DNA from: Deltaproteobacteria bacterium
GTDB taxonomy: Bacteria; Desulfobacterota; Desulfuromonadia; Geobacterales; Pseudopelobacteraceae
Direction of reading: 5' to 3'
NCBI GenBank assembly: GCA_021779135.1
Contig: JAJYBH010000001.1
Location: 1-64,000, forward strand
Length of the DNA: 64,000 bases
In this document: piece after piece, positions 47,199 through 56,873 of the stretch
Numbering within the stretch: the stretch's first letter is position 1
How the letters are laid out: the number at the start of each line of letters is the position of its first letter
Translations under genes and position numbers: made by a program
Notes under the pieces: model-generated
Seen by the model: the letters and a program-made list of their open reading frames with translations, nothing else
What the model was told of the DNA's origin: nothing
Database searches by the model: none

Positions 47199-47701
47199 AA
47201 AATCCGCTTGGCGAAAACATCATAACCACGTCACTTGATGCACTTGTGAACTGGTCACGGAAATCGTCCATCTGGCCGATGACCTTTGGTCTTGCCTGCT
47301 GCGCTATTGAGATGATGGCTACCGGCGCCTCCCATAATGACCTTGACCGATTCGGCATAATATTCCGCGCTTCTCCTCGCCAGTCAGACTGTATCATCAT
47401 CGCCGGCACTGTCACCAAGAAAATGTTGCCGGTTATCAAGACCGTCTATGAGCAGATGCCCGAGCCGAAATGGGTTATCGCAATGGGAGCCTGTGCCTGC
47501 TCCGGCGGGATATTCGATACCTATAGTGTCGTTCAGGGTATTGACGAAGCACTGCCGGTTGATGTCTATATCCCAGGCTGCCCTCCTCGCCCCGAGGCGC
47601 TACTCTTTGGTCTGATGAAACTGCAGGACAAGATAATGAAAGACAAAAACTCATTCGGATCAGCTATTGGTCTTGGTGAGAGGATTGCGTCAGCCGCCTA
47701 A
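47189..47701 (+). CDS. nuoB: NADH-quinone oxidoreductase subunit B
   Basis: A 170-residue subunit that holds the terminal [4Fe-4S] cluster N2. Its ligands are Cys37-Cys38 in [11 protein letters not shown], Cys102 in MGACACSGG and Cys131 in PGCPPRPE. It passes electrons to quinone at the interface with NuoD. AAAGGAG eight bases before ATG 47189 decides the start, giving a ten-base overlap with nuoA. Confidence 0.97.
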   Translation: MGVENPLGENIITTSLDALVNWSRKSSIWPMTFGLACCAIEMMATGASHNDLDRFGIIFRASPRQSDCIIIAGTVTKKMLPVIKTVYEQMPEPKWVIAMGACACSGGIFDTYSVVQGIDEALPVDVYIPGCPPRPEALLFGLMKLQDKIMKDKNSFGSAIGLGERIASAA

Positions 47702-47760
47702 CTGCAACCAGCTAAGCAGGTCGTTGCATAAATCAAATCCCAGAAAAAGGGTTGGATATC

Positions 47761-48249
47761 ATGGCAGAAAATAATCGCGCAGTACTCCAGTTGAAGGAAA
47801 AATACGCTGCTTCAATTATTGACGTGGTTGAGTTCAGGGGTGAGGTGACGGTGACCGTCAGAAAGGATGCCATTATTGATATCCTTTCGTTCCTCAAGCA
47901 GTCACTTCAGTACAACCTGCTCACAGATCTTACGGCAGTCGATTATATGGGGAAGAAAGAAGATCGTTTCATGATGGTATATCTTCTTTATTCGATTTCT
48001 AACAAGGATCGCCTGCGAATCAAGACGTCGGTGAGCGAGGCCGATTGTCACATCCCGAGCGCCACTCAGGTATGGAGAACTGCTAACTGGTTGGAGCGGG
48101 AAGTCTTTGACCTTTTTGGTATCGTTTTTGACAATCATCCCGACCTTCGTCGCATCCTCATGACCGATGACTGGGAAGGGCACCCGCTCCGCAAAGATTA
48201 TCCATTGCAAGGCCCTGACCGTGAACCTTATAAAGGGCGTTTGTCGTAG
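47761..48249 (+). CDS. nuoC: NADH-quinone oxidoreductase subunit C
   Basis: A 162-residue 30-kDa-type subunit of the peripheral arm. The signature is WLEREVFDLFGIVFDNHPDL with RRILMTDDWEGHPLRKDYPL, here split for length. It is a separate gene from nuoD, unlike the fused nuoCD of E. coli. ATG 47761 is preferred to TTG 47752 three codons earlier. Confidence 0.96.
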   Translation: MAENNRAVLQLKEKYAASIIDVVEFRGEVTVTVRKDAIIDILSFLKQSLQYNLLTDLTAVDYMGKKEDRFMMVYLLYSISNKDRLRIKTSVSEADCHIPSATQVWRTANWLEREVFDLFGIVFDNHPDLRRILMTDDWEGHPLRKDYPLQGPDREPYKGRLS

Positions 48250-48297
48250 TATAACTGCTACATCGTTTTCGTATTTCGACCATAGAAGAGGCGATAC

Positions 48298-49470
48298 ATG
48301 GCTACTACCGAAACAATGACACTGAACATGGGACCGCAGCACCCCAGTACACACGGGGTTTTGAGGCTAGTTCTCGAACTGGACGGTGAGGTGATCACCA
48401 AGATCACCCCTCATATCGGTTATCTGCATCGAGGTGTAGAAAAACTGTCCGAGCACCGCACCTACCATCAAATTCTGCCTCTTACCGACCGACTCGATTA
48501 CTTGGCGCCCATGAGCAACAACCTCGGTTATATCCTGGCAGTCGAAAAACTGATGGCGGTTGAGGTGCCCGAACGTGCTGAAACGATTAGGGTAATCATG
48601 ACTGAGCTGACCAGGCTTGAATCGCATTTAGTCTGGATTGCATGCCATGCTCTCGATATCGGCGCCATGACTGTCTTTATCTATGCCTTCCGTGAGCGCG
48701 AGGCCATTATGGAGACCTATGAACTGATCTCCGGTGCACGTATGACCTCGAACTTCTTCCGGGTTGGTGGACTTTCCCAGGATGTGCCTGATGAGTTTGT
48801 ACGGAAAGTAAGTGACTTTATAGACAGTATGCCAGGATACCTGGACCAGTATGAAGGACTGTTGACGACTAATCCGATATGGCTCAAGCGAACTATCGGA
48901 AATGGTGTCATCTCGGCCGAAGATGCCATCGATTTTGGCATTACCGGTCCAGCACTGCGCGGCTCTGGTGTTGATTGGGATCTCCGACGCGATAATTCGT
49001 ATAGTGGGTACGAGAAATACCAGTTCAAAGTGCCGGTAGGTGAAAACTGTGACACTTTTGATCGTTACAAAGTTCGATTGATTGAGATGCGCGAAGCCTG
49101 CAAGATAGTCCGTCAGGGGCTTGACAGGCTTAAGCCGGGACCGGTTCTGGCTGATAATCCGCAGGTCTGCTATCCACCGAAGGAAAATGTCTACAACAGT
49201 ATTGAGGGTCTTATACATCACTTCAAGATAGCTTCTGAAGGTTTCCCCGCACCAGAAGGAGAAGTATACCAGGGCGTTGAGGCTCCCAAAGGGGAGCTGG
49301 GATTCTATATCGTCAGCGACGGCGGAAACAAGCCGCAGCGATTGAGAATTCGCCCACCATCGTTCGTCAACCTTCAGGCAATCGAGAAAATGGCCAAAGG
49401 AGCCATGATTGCCGACTTGGTGGCTGTAATCGGAACCTTGGACATCGTTCTTGGTGAGATAGACAGATAA
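48298..49470 (+). CDS. nuoD: NADH-quinone oxidoreductase subunit D
   Basis: A 390-residue 49-kDa-type subunit forming the quinone site with NuoB. MGPQHPSTHGVLRLVLELDG has the conserved His pair region, HIGYLHRGVEKL and YLAPMSNN follow, and the chain ends in LDIVLGEIDR as usual. It descends from the large subunit of [NiFe] hydrogenases, but the metal cysteines are gone. Confidence 0.97.
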   Translation: MATTETMTLNMGPQHPSTHGVLRLVLELDGEVITKITPHIGYLHRGVEKLSEHRTYHQILPLTDRLDYLAPMSNNLGYILAVEKLMAVEVPERAETIRVIMTELTRLESHLVWIACHALDIGAMTVFIYAFREREAIMETYELISGARMTSNFFRVGGLSQDVPDEFVRKVSDFIDSMPGYLDQYEGLLTTNPIWLKRTIGNGVISAEDAIDFGITGPALRGSGVDWDLRRDNSYSGYEKYQFKVPVGENCDTFDRYKVRLIEMREACKIVRQGLDRLKPGPVLADNPQVCYPPKENVYNSIEGLIHHFKIASEGFPAPEGEVYQGVEAPKGELGFYIVSDGGNKPQRLRIRPPSFVNLQAIEKMAKGAMIADLVAVIGTLDIVLGEIDR

Positions 49471-49572
49471 CTCCCACGTAATTAAGTAACTTGATGAACC
49501 GTGTTTAAGTAACCAATGGACTTTTCTAATAAATCAGAAAATTTGTTGTTTACTAAAAAGGAGAAGGCGCGA

Positions 49573-50085
49573 ATGAGTGAAGCAGTTGCTCAACAGGCTG
49601 CAGAGCAGGAACCGGAAATAGACCTCTCGCTTGCCAATAAGATCATAGACAAGTATATAGACATGCCAGGAAACTTGATGCCGGTACTTCAGGGTGCTCA
49701 GGACGAGTATGGTTACATTCCTCGCGCCGTTGCCGACCTCATCGCCGAACGCCTGAATGTCTATCCTAGCCAGATATATGGTGTCCTTACCTTTTACGCC
49801 CAGTTCCATCTCAAACCGCGCGGCAGGTTTATCATCAGAGTGTGCGTCGGGACGGCTTGCCATGTGCAGGGCGCACCGCGTATCGTTGAGACATTCTTCG
49901 ACAAACTGAAAATCGGTCATGCAGAAACCACCCCCGACCTTCGCTATACCTTCGAAAAGGTGGCCTGTCTGGGGGCTTGTGGTATGGCTCCGCTGGCCAT
50001 GGTCAATGATTCAACCTACGGTGCCATGACGGTGCAGAAGGTTGATGAAATCGTTAATGATTATAACCAGAGACCAATGAAATAG
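49573..50085 (+). CDS. nuoE: NADH-quinone oxidoreductase subunit E
   Basis: A 170-residue subunit with a thioredoxin-like [2Fe-2S] domain (cluster N1a). The ligands are Cys91 and Cys96 in CVGTACHVQGA and Cys132 and Cys136 in CLGACGMAP. The N-terminal helices (YIDMPGNLMPVLQGAQDEYG) are normal. ATG 49573 follows AAGGAG; an upstream ATG at 49516 lacks one. Confidence 0.96.
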   Translation: MSEAVAQQAAEQEPEIDLSLANKIIDKYIDMPGNLMPVLQGAQDEYGYIPRAVADLIAERLNVYPSQIYGVLTFYAQFHLKPRGRFIIRVCVGTACHVQGAPRIVETFFDKLKIGHAETTPDLRYTFEKVACLGACGMAPLAMVNDSTYGAMTVQKVDEIVNDYNQRPMK

Positions 50086-50124
50086 AAAGTAGCTCGAAAC
50101 TTTCCAGTAGGGGACAAATCAGTC

Positions 50125-51906
50125 ATGAGCGAAAACGAAGCAATTAAAATTCTGATCTGCCAGGGAACTGGCGGGGTTTCGATGGGCGCCAAAGAGGTAG
50201 AGGCGGCTTTCGTTAAGCATCTTGCTGAGAAAGGTGTTAGCGCCGTTGTCGGCAAGCGTTGTGATGTTATAAAGACAGGATGTCGCGGATTGTGCGCCAA
50301 CGATGTCCTTGTTGACATCATAACCCCTGATCAGGGACGCGTCACCTACGATTTTGTTAAACCCGAAGAGGTCGAGAAGATCATTGAGGAGCATATCGTC
50401 AACAAGACGATAATGGAAAAAAGAAAAGCTAAACCTTACTATAACCAATTTGTTAATGCCCAGATGCGTGTTGTCATGACCGGCTGCGGTCAGATTGATC
50501 CTGACAGTATTGATGCCTATAAAGAAGAAGATGGATTCAAGGCAATCGAGAAGTGCGTCAAGTCAATGAAACCAGAAGAGGTTATAGAAGAAGTAAAAAA
50601 ATCAGGACTGCGTGGTCGTGGAGGCGGTGGTTTTCCCACTGGAATGAAGTGGTCCTTTTGCAAGGCATCGCCAGGCGAACACAAGTATTTGATCTGCAAC
50701 GCTGACGAGGGTGATCCCGGCGCATTTATGGACCGTTCTCTGCTGGAGGGTGACCCCTACTGCATCATTGAAGGTATGATGATTGCCGCCTATGCCATTG
50801 GTTGCGATTTTGGTTACGTGTACGTTCGTGCAGAGTACCCTCTGGCGGTACAGCGTCTGCAACACGCAATTGACGTTTGTTATGAAAAAGGTTACCTGGG
50901 CAAGAATATACAGGGTTGGGGTCTTGATTTCGATATGCGCATCAAGATGGGTGCCGGTGCCTTTGTCTGTGGTGAGGAAACCGCTTTGATGGCTTCCATT
51001 GAAGGACAGCGCGGCATGAGTCGCCCTCGTCCTCCGTTCCCTGCCGTGCGCGGTCTGTGGGGGCATCCGACTAACATCAACAATGTCGAGACATTTGGCA
51101 ACGTCCGTCACATCATCAACAAAGGTGGTGACTGGTACGCGTCACTAGGTACTGAGACTACCAAAGGTACCAAGATCTTTGCCGTCACCGGTAAGGTCAA
51201 GCACACCGGCCTGGTTGAAGTCCCTGCCGGAATGAAAATTCGCGAGGTCATCTACGATGTCTGTGGCGGTATTGCAAACAACCGAAAGTTTAAAGCCGTC
51301 CAGGCTGGCGGACCTTCCGGTGGTTGTATCCCTGCAGAAATTCTGGATACCCCGGTTGACTACGATTCGCTGATCAAAGCCGGTGCTATGATGGGTTCTG
51401 GCGGCCTGGTCGTCATGGATGAGACAACCTGCATGGTTGACGTATCACGATTCTTTCTCAACTTTACGAGAATGGAATCATGCGGCAAGTGTGTTCCCTG
51501 TAGAATCGGTCTTAAGGTCATGCTCGATATTCTTGAACGCATTACCGAAGGACGAGGCGAGGCAACCGACATTGCCACTCTTCAGGACTTGGGAATCGCT
51601 ATCAAGAAAGCCTCGTTGTGCGGACTCGGACAAACTGCGCCCAACCCGATTCTCTCCACCATCAATTATTTCCGCGATGAGTATGAAGCACACATCAACG
51701 ACAAGCGTTGTCCTTCGAACTGTTGTAAGGAACTGCTGTTGTGGCAGGTAGTCGAGGATAAGTGCGTCAAGTGCGGGGCATGCAAGAAAGCCTGTCCGGT
51801 TGACGCGATTGTATGGGAAAAAGGTCAGCTTGCATTTCTTGACAAAGAAAAGTGCACCAAGTGCAAATCATGCTATGACGCTTGCCGCTTTATGGCACTT
51901 GAATAG
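50125..51906 (+). CDS. nuoF: Extended NADH-binding subunit NuoF with thioredoxin-like and ferredoxin domains
   Basis: A 593-residue protein, longer than the about 430 of E. coli NuoF. Residues 1-100 are a thioredoxin-like domain with Cys12, Cys46, Cys53 and Cys57, lacking the usual second Cys of CxGTGC. The FMN/NADH core has GLRGRGGGGFPTG and NADEGDPGAFMDR, with cluster N3 at ESCGKCVPCRIG and SLCGLG. The tail has two [4Fe-4S] sites, CVKCGACKKACP and CTKCKSCYDAC. This layout is that of HndC/HydB-type and bifurcating hydrogenase subunits. Ferredoxin exchange is possible in addition to NADH. Confidence 0.94.
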   Translation: MSENEAIKILICQGTGGVSMGAKEVEAAFVKHLAEKGVSAVVGKRCDVIKTGCRGLCANDVLVDIITPDQGRVTYDFVKPEEVEKIIEEHIVNKTIMEKRKAKPYYNQFVNAQMRVVMTGCGQIDPDSIDAYKEEDGFKAIEKCVKSMKPEEVIEEVKKSGLRGRGGGGFPTGMKWSFCKASPGEHKYLICNADEGDPGAFMDRSLLEGDPYCIIEGMMIAAYAIGCDFGYVYVRAEYPLAVQRLQHAIDVCYEKGYLGKNIQGWGLDFDMRIKMGAGAFVCGEETALMASIEGQRGMSRPRPPFPAVRGLWGHPTNINNVETFGNVRHIINKGGDWYASLGTETTKGTKIFAVTGKVKHTGLVEVPAGMKIREVIYDVCGGIANNRKFKAVQAGGPSGGCIPAEILDTPVDYDSLIKAGAMMGSGGLVVMDETTCMVDVSRFFLNFTRMESCGKCVPCRIGLKVMLDILERITEGRGEATDIATLQDLGIAIKKASLCGLGQTAPNPILSTINYFRDEYEAHINDKRCPSNCCKELLLWQVVEDKCVKCGACKKACPVDAIVWEKGQLAFLDKEKCTKCKSCYDACRFMALE

Positions 51907-51948
51907 AATCATCACTTGAACGGTCAAACTCACTACGCAGAGGTTGAG

Positions 51949-54417
51949 ATGGTAAATCTGACAATAGATGACAAGCAGGTAACAGCACCCAAAACCGCGA
52001 CAATTTATGAAGCGGCGAAGTTGAATGGGATTAACATACCGATTTTGTGCCACGACAAAAAACTGAAGCCATTCGGTGCATGCCGCATGTGTCTGGTCGA
52101 AGTGGAGCAAATGAAGGGCCGTCAGATCCCGGCCTGCACTACTCCGGTTACTGAGGGGATGATTATCCGGACCTCAACCCCTGATATTGTCAAAGCGCGT
52201 AAGATGGTGCTTGAACTTCTCCTGCTCAACCATCCAATTGACTGCCCTGTATGTGACAAGGCCGGCGACTGCGATCTGCAGAATCTAACGTATGAATACA
52301 AGGTGAATGCCAACCGATTTACAGATGAGAAGTTCCATCACGAAATCGATTACAACAATCCTCTAATTGAACGGGATATGAATCGTTGCGTACTCTGTGG
52401 CAAGTGCGCCCGTATCTGTGATGAAATCGTCTCATTTGGAGCCTTGACATTTATCAGCCGTGGCATTGAGACCAAGATAGGTTGTGAGTTCGATGAAGCA
52501 CTGAATTGCGAGTTCTGTGGTTCCTGCGTGTCTGTCTGCCCGGTGGGTTCTTTGCTTGCACGTCCATTCAAGTTCAAAGCACGCTTCTGGTCGCTCACCA
52601 AACAAAAGACAATATGCGGGTATTGCGGTACCGGATGTAATCTGACACTAGGAGTCAAGGACAACAAGGTTCTCACCACGATTTATGATGAAAATCAGGG
52701 CTTTCATAACGGCCAGCTCTGTTGCCGAGGGCGTTTTGGTTATCAGTTCATCAATAGCGAGAAGCGTCTGACAAAGCCTTTGGTTCGTAAAAACGGAAAC
52801 CTGGTGGAAGCTGGCTGGGATGAGGCTCTTGATCTTGTAGCTGCGCGACTGAAGGGAGCCGGAGCCGCTGCGGCTGCTATAGCAACAGCACGTTTGACGA
52901 ATGAGGAACTGGTGCTTTTCAAGCAGCTGATGGAAACTGCCGGATCCAACAATTATGACCATTCCGCCGGATACGCCCATGCGGCACTCACTGAGGGTTT
53001 TGCCAGTAGCTTCGGCGTAGCCGCTTCACCTTCATCGATACTTGACATACAAAAGAGTGAGTTGTTGCTTGTGATCAAGACCGATGCGTATGAAACCCAT
53101 CCGGTAGTTGGCTTCGAGATCAATATGGCGGTCAAAAATAAGGGTGTCCTGCTCAAGATTTTGTCCGACAAGTCAGGGAAACTCTCCAAACTACCTGATG
53201 CTAAGACTCTGATCCATACTCCCGGTACAGAAACCACAATTATCAACTCATTGGCAAAAGTCATCCTGGATAATAAGCTTGCTGATGCTTCAGCTGCATT
53301 GATCCCCGGATATGACGAACTTGAGAAGGCATTAGCCGATTTTACACCTGAGGCGGTTTCTGCCCAATGTGGTTTGAGTGCTGTTGAAATTAAACAGTTG
53401 GCTAGTGCTTATGCCAAAGCAGATAAGGCTTTGATTATTTTCCCTGTTGGGCAGGCTTACCCAGGGCATACCGCCGCCTTGGCCAATGCCATTGCCAATC
53501 TGGCCTTGCTGGCTGGGAAACTTGGCAAAGAAGGCAGCGGGGTGCTCTGCCTTTCTGAAAAGAACAACAGCCAAGGCGCCGTCGACATGGGATTCCAAAC
53601 TGCCGATGGACTCAATGCAAACCAGATTCTTGACGGTTGTGCCAGTAAGACGATAAAGACTTTGCTCATTGCTGGCGAAAATCCGATGGTGTCCTATCCT
53701 GATCACGCCAAGGTAGCAGCTGCCCTAGACAGATTAGAATTTCTGGTAGTGTCAGAAATATTTCTGACAGAGACTGCGGCCATGGCCGATGTTGTTCTGC
53801 CGGTCTGCTCCTTTGCCGAAAAGGAAGGTACCTTTACCGCTACTGACAGACGAGTACAGCATATCAAGCCAGCGATCAAAAAAACTGCTCAGAGCCGCTC
53901 AGACTTTGAGATCCTAGGGGCGTTGATCAAAAAACTGGGTGGTATCGCTCCGACAGCGCCTGCATCCGTATTTGCCGAAATAGCCTCCTCTGTTCCCGGG
54001 TATGCCGGTATGAGCTACGTGTCTCTGGGAGAAGAAGGTCAATTTGCAACTGTTGCCGTAAAGCCTGCTTTTGTAGTCCCGCAAGCTCCGCTCGCCAAAT
54101 CAGAAACGGGTAAGCTGGCGCTAGTTATCGGCAGTGCTCTGTATCACAACGGAACGCTTTCTCAGTATGGTGAAGGGCCAATGCACGTCTGTCCTGAGGG
54201 ATATGTCGAACTTTCCAGGGCTGATGCCGCCGCGTTAAACTTTGCTGAAAACGATCTCCTGACGGTCAGTTCGGCCGGCGGAAGCATGGTCCTCAAGGCC
54301 CGGATCTCGTCTCGCATACCGCAGGGAGTCGTCTTTGCACCATACCATTTCGGATCCAATCCGGTTAACCAGATATGGAATGGAGCTGCTGTTACCTGGG
54401 TGACCCTGACCAAGTAG
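51949..54417 (+). CDS. nuoG: NADH-quinone oxidoreductase subunit G
   Basis: An 822-residue iron-sulfur subunit. From the N-terminus: a [2Fe-2S] ferredoxin domain (CHDKKLKPFGACRMCLVEVE), the His/Cys cluster region CPVCDKAGDCDLQ, paired [4Fe-4S] motifs CVLCGKCARICDE and CEFCGSCVSVCPVG, then a formate-dehydrogenase-like part opening with CGYCGTGCNLTL. Molybdopterin ligands are not expected to be functional. The paired ferredoxin-type motifs resemble hydrogenase and FdhA partners. ATG 51949 gives a normal N-terminus. Confidence 0.95.
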   Translation: MVNLTIDDKQVTAPKTATIYEAAKLNGINIPILCHDKKLKPFGACRMCLVEVEQMKGRQIPACTTPVTEGMIIRTSTPDIVKARKMVLELLLLNHPIDCPVCDKAGDCDLQNLTYEYKVNANRFTDEKFHHEIDYNNPLIERDMNRCVLCGKCARICDEIVSFGALTFISRGIETKIGCEFDEALNCEFCGSCVSVCPVGSLLARPFKFKARFWSLTKQKTICGYCGTGCNLTLGVKDNKVLTTIYDENQGFHNGQLCCRGRFGYQFINSEKRLTKPLVRKNGNLVEAGWDEALDLVAARLKGAGAAAAAIATARLTNEELVLFKQLMETAGSNNYDHSAGYAHAALTEGFASSFGVAASPSSILDIQKSELLLVIKTDAYETHPVVGFEINMAVKNKGVLLKILSDKSGKLSKLPDAKTLIHTPGTETTIINSLAKVILDNKLADASAALIPGYDELEKALADFTPEAVSAQCGLSAVEIKQLASAYAKADKALIIFPVGQAYPGHTAALANAIANLALLAGKLGKEGSGVLCLSEKNNSQGAVDMGFQTADGLNANQILDGCASKTIKTLLIAGENPMVSYPDHAKVAAALDRLEFLVVSEIFLTETAAMADVVLPVCSFAEKEGTFTATDRRVQHIKPAIKKTAQSRSDFEILGALIKKLGGIAPTAPASVFAEIASSVPGYAGMSYVSLGEEGQFATVAVKPAFVVPQAPLAKSETGKLALVIGSALYHNGTLSQYGEGPMHVCPEGYVELSRADAAALNFAENDLLTVSSAGGSMVLKARISSRIPQGVVFAPYHFGSNPVNQIWNGAAVTWVTLTK

Positions 54418-54467
54418 TCTATTACAACACCTACGAAAATAACTATAAACCAAGGAAAGAGGGACAG

Positions 54468-55535
54468 ATGGATATCGTGATATTAGGACTGCCGATGATG
54501 TACTACATCGCCATGGTTGCCAAGGTCCTGGTGGCGTTTGTCTTCGTGTTGCTGACCGTGGCATATTCCACTTATGCTGAACGCAAAATTATCGGACATA
54601 TGCAAGTGCGACTGGGACCTATGCGTACTGGATGGCACGGACTTTTGCAACCGATAGCCGACGGAGTCAAACTCTTTTTCAAGGAAGAGATTGTCCCTGC
54701 ACAAGCGAGTACCTTTGCTTTTTTGATTGCACCTATAATTGCACTGGTCCCGGCCTTTATAACTTTTGCAGTCATCCCGTTCGGTGGAGTTATTGAGGTG
54801 GCCGGCTACAAGATTCCGCTACAGGTTGCAAGTTACGTTGATGTCGCCTCCGGTAAAGTTTATGACATCAACGTCGGTGTATTGTATATCCTAGCCATGT
54901 CTTCAATCGGTGTTTATGGCATTGTCCTAGCCGGATGGGCATCAAACAGCAAGTATTCTCTTCTGGGCGGTCTGCGTGCATCGGCACAGATGATATCGTA
55001 CGAACTTTCAGCCGGTCTGGCCATTGTCTCTGTTTTTATGCTTTCCGGCACTCTTTCAATGAATGAAATTGTCAATCTTCAATCCGGTGTTGGAGGGTTC
55101 GACTGGTACATATTCAAACAGCCGCTAGCATTTATCATGTTTTTCATCTGTTCGATAGCAGAGATCAACCGCACACCTTTCGACCTACCAGAAGCAGAAA
55201 CTGAACTGGTATCGGGATTCTGCACTGAGTATTCAAGTATGAAATACGCGATGTTTTTCATGGCTGAATACGCCAACATGATAACCGTGTGCGCTATTAC
55301 TACCACCCTGTTCCTGGGTGGGTGGAACGGTCCGATGGCAACGACAATACCACTGCTTGGCCCGGTCTATTTCGTGGCAAAGGTTTATTTCCTGATTTTC
55401 TTCTGCATGTGGCTTCGTGCAACAGTCCCCAGGTATCGCTATGACCAACTCATGCATATAGGGTGGAAAGTGTTTATCCCGCTTGGTTTACTTAACATTG
55501 TGGCCACAGGTATCTGGAATTTTATTCTTCAGTAG
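54468..55535 (+). CDS. nuoH: NADH-quinone oxidoreductase subunit H
   Basis: A 355-residue membrane subunit with about eight helices, linking the quinone chamber to the proton pumps. YAERKIIGHMQVRLGPMRTG and SIAEINRTPFDLPEAETELV are conserved loops. GAGGGACAG precedes ATG 54468; an earlier frame inside nuoG is discarded. Confidence 0.97.
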   Translation: MDIVILGLPMMYYIAMVAKVLVAFVFVLLTVAYSTYAERKIIGHMQVRLGPMRTGWHGLLQPIADGVKLFFKEEIVPAQASTFAFLIAPIIALVPAFITFAVIPFGGVIEVAGYKIPLQVASYVDVASGKVYDINVGVLYILAMSSIGVYGIVLAGWASNSKYSLLGGLRASAQMISYELSAGLAIVSVFMLSGTLSMNEIVNLQSGVGGFDWYIFKQPLAFIMFFICSIAEINRTPFDLPEAETELVSGFCTEYSSMKYAMFFMAEYANMITVCAITTTLFLGGWNGPMATTIPLLGPVYFVAKVYFLIFFCMWLRATVPRYRYDQLMHIGWKVFIPLGLLNIVATGIWNFILQ

Positions 55536-55572
55536 GATTTAAACCAAGGACTCCAAGAACAAGGACGGAAAC

Positions 55573-55986
55573 ATGAATCCGATTAATACGTTTGTGCCGA
55601 TCATACAAGGCCTTAAAATCACACTGGGGCATCTATTCAAAAAACCGGTCACCTTGCAGTACCCAGATGAGCGACCAAAAGTAGCAGCGCGCTTCAGGGG
55701 GCTGCATGCATTGAATGTTTCTCACAACAAGGCAAAATGTGTGGCCTGTTACCTCTGCCCTACTGTTTGTCCTGCCAAGTGCATAACGGTTGAGGCGGGT
55801 GAGGATGCTTCCCATGACAAGTTTGCTGCTGTCTATGAGATTGACATGTTACGCTGCATCTTCTGCGGTTACTGTGTCGAGGCTTGCCCGGTGGATGCCA
55901 TTCGGATGACGGGTGAGTTTGAGCTGGCCAACTATAACCGCAAGGATTTCGTCTACTCCAAGGAACGACTCTTAGAAAAGAAATAA
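55573..55986 (+). CDS. nuoI: NADH-quinone oxidoreductase subunit I
   Basis: A 137-residue ferredoxin-like subunit with two [4Fe-4S] clusters, N6a and N6b. Ligands are Cys56, 59, 62 and 66 and Cys95, 98, 101 and 105. The N-terminal amphipathic helix (ITLGHLFKKPVTLQYPDERP) lies at the membrane surface. It carries electrons from NuoG to NuoB. Confidence 0.96.
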   Translation: MNPINTFVPIIQGLKITLGHLFKKPVTLQYPDERPKVAARFRGLHALNVSHNKAKCVACYLCPTVCPAKCITVEAGEDASHDKFAAVYEIDMLRCIFCGYCVEACPVDAIRMTGEFELANYNRKDFVYSKERLLEKK

Positions 55987-55997
55987 AGGAGCAGTAC

Positions 55998-56501
55998 ATG
56001 GAAACCCTCTTCTTCTTAATAATCTCGCTGGTGGCCATCGTGTCGGCGATCCTGGTGGTTACCTGCAGGAACCCGATAAATAGTGCTCTGTCACTGATCC
56101 TGACTTTTTTCTGTCTGGCAACCTACTACGTGATGCTGGATGCACCATTCATGGCTGCAGTTCAGGTGATGGTATATGCCGGTGCCATCATGGTCCTGAT
56201 TGTGTTCACCATCATGCTGCTCAATATCCGGGTAAACGCATCTAAAAGCCAATCACATAAAATTGTGCTGGGAACTATTATCGGTTTCTTCACGCTGATC
56301 AATACCGCTGTAATCGTTTTCAAGGGTCGTGTCGCAATTCCCAGCGGACCATTGACTGGCGAAATTATCAAGCAACAGGGTCATACCGAGTTGATTGGGC
56401 GTGAGATGTTCACCACCTTTCTGCTCCCTTTCGAGATAACTTCGATTCTACTCCTGGTAGCCATTATAGGTGCTGTTATTTTGGCCAAGAAAAAAATCTA
56501 G
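55998..56501 (+). CDS. nuoJ: NADH-quinone oxidoreductase subunit J
   Basis: A 167-residue membrane subunit with five predicted helices. The third helix [20 protein letters not shown] contains the pi-bulge region and Tyr conserved in the family. AAGGAG precedes ATG 55998. Its place between nuoI and nuoK is the standard order. Confidence 0.95.
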   Translation: METLFFLIISLVAIVSAILVVTCRNPINSALSLILTFFCLATYYVMLDAPFMAAVQVMVYAGAIMVLIVFTIMLLNIRVNASKSQSHKIVLGTIIGFFTLINTAVIVFKGRVAIPSGPLTGEIIKQQGHTELIGREMFTTFLLPFEITSILLLVAIIGAVILAKKKI

Positions 56502-56517
56502 ACAGAGGGATAAATTC

Positions 56518-56820
56518 ATGGAAAATCTGAACGGTTATCTCATAATCAGCGCCATACTTTTCTCGATCGGGACGATTGGTGTGCTGACGCGCAAAAATGC
56601 CATCGTTATCTTCATGTGTGTGGAAATGATGCTTAATGCTGTGAATCTTACCTTCGTGGCGCTTTCACGGCACTTGGGCAATCTGGACGGACAGGTGTTT
56701 GTTTTCTTTGTCATGACTGTTGCCGCTGCGGAGGCCGCCGTCGGTCTGGCTTTGATGATAGCATTTTACAACAACAAAGAATCGATTGACGTCGATGACG
56801 TCAATCTGATGAAGTGGTAG
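56518..56820 (+). CDS. nuoK: NADH-quinone oxidoreductase subunit K
   Basis: A 100-residue membrane subunit with three helices, Mrp antiporter MrpC-like. Conserved membrane glutamates lie in [20 protein letters not shown] and in [20 protein letters not shown] 56518 is chosen because an earlier frame starts inside nuoJ. Confidence 0.96.
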   Translation: MENLNGYLIISAILFSIGTIGVLTRKNAIVIFMCVEMMLNAVNLTFVALSRHLGNLDGQVFVFFVMTVAAAEAAVGLALMIAFYNNKESIDVDDVNLMKW

Positions 56821-56873
56821 TTCCGGTTTCAATAAAACAAACAACGTTTAACGATTGAATAAAGGAGTCCCAC

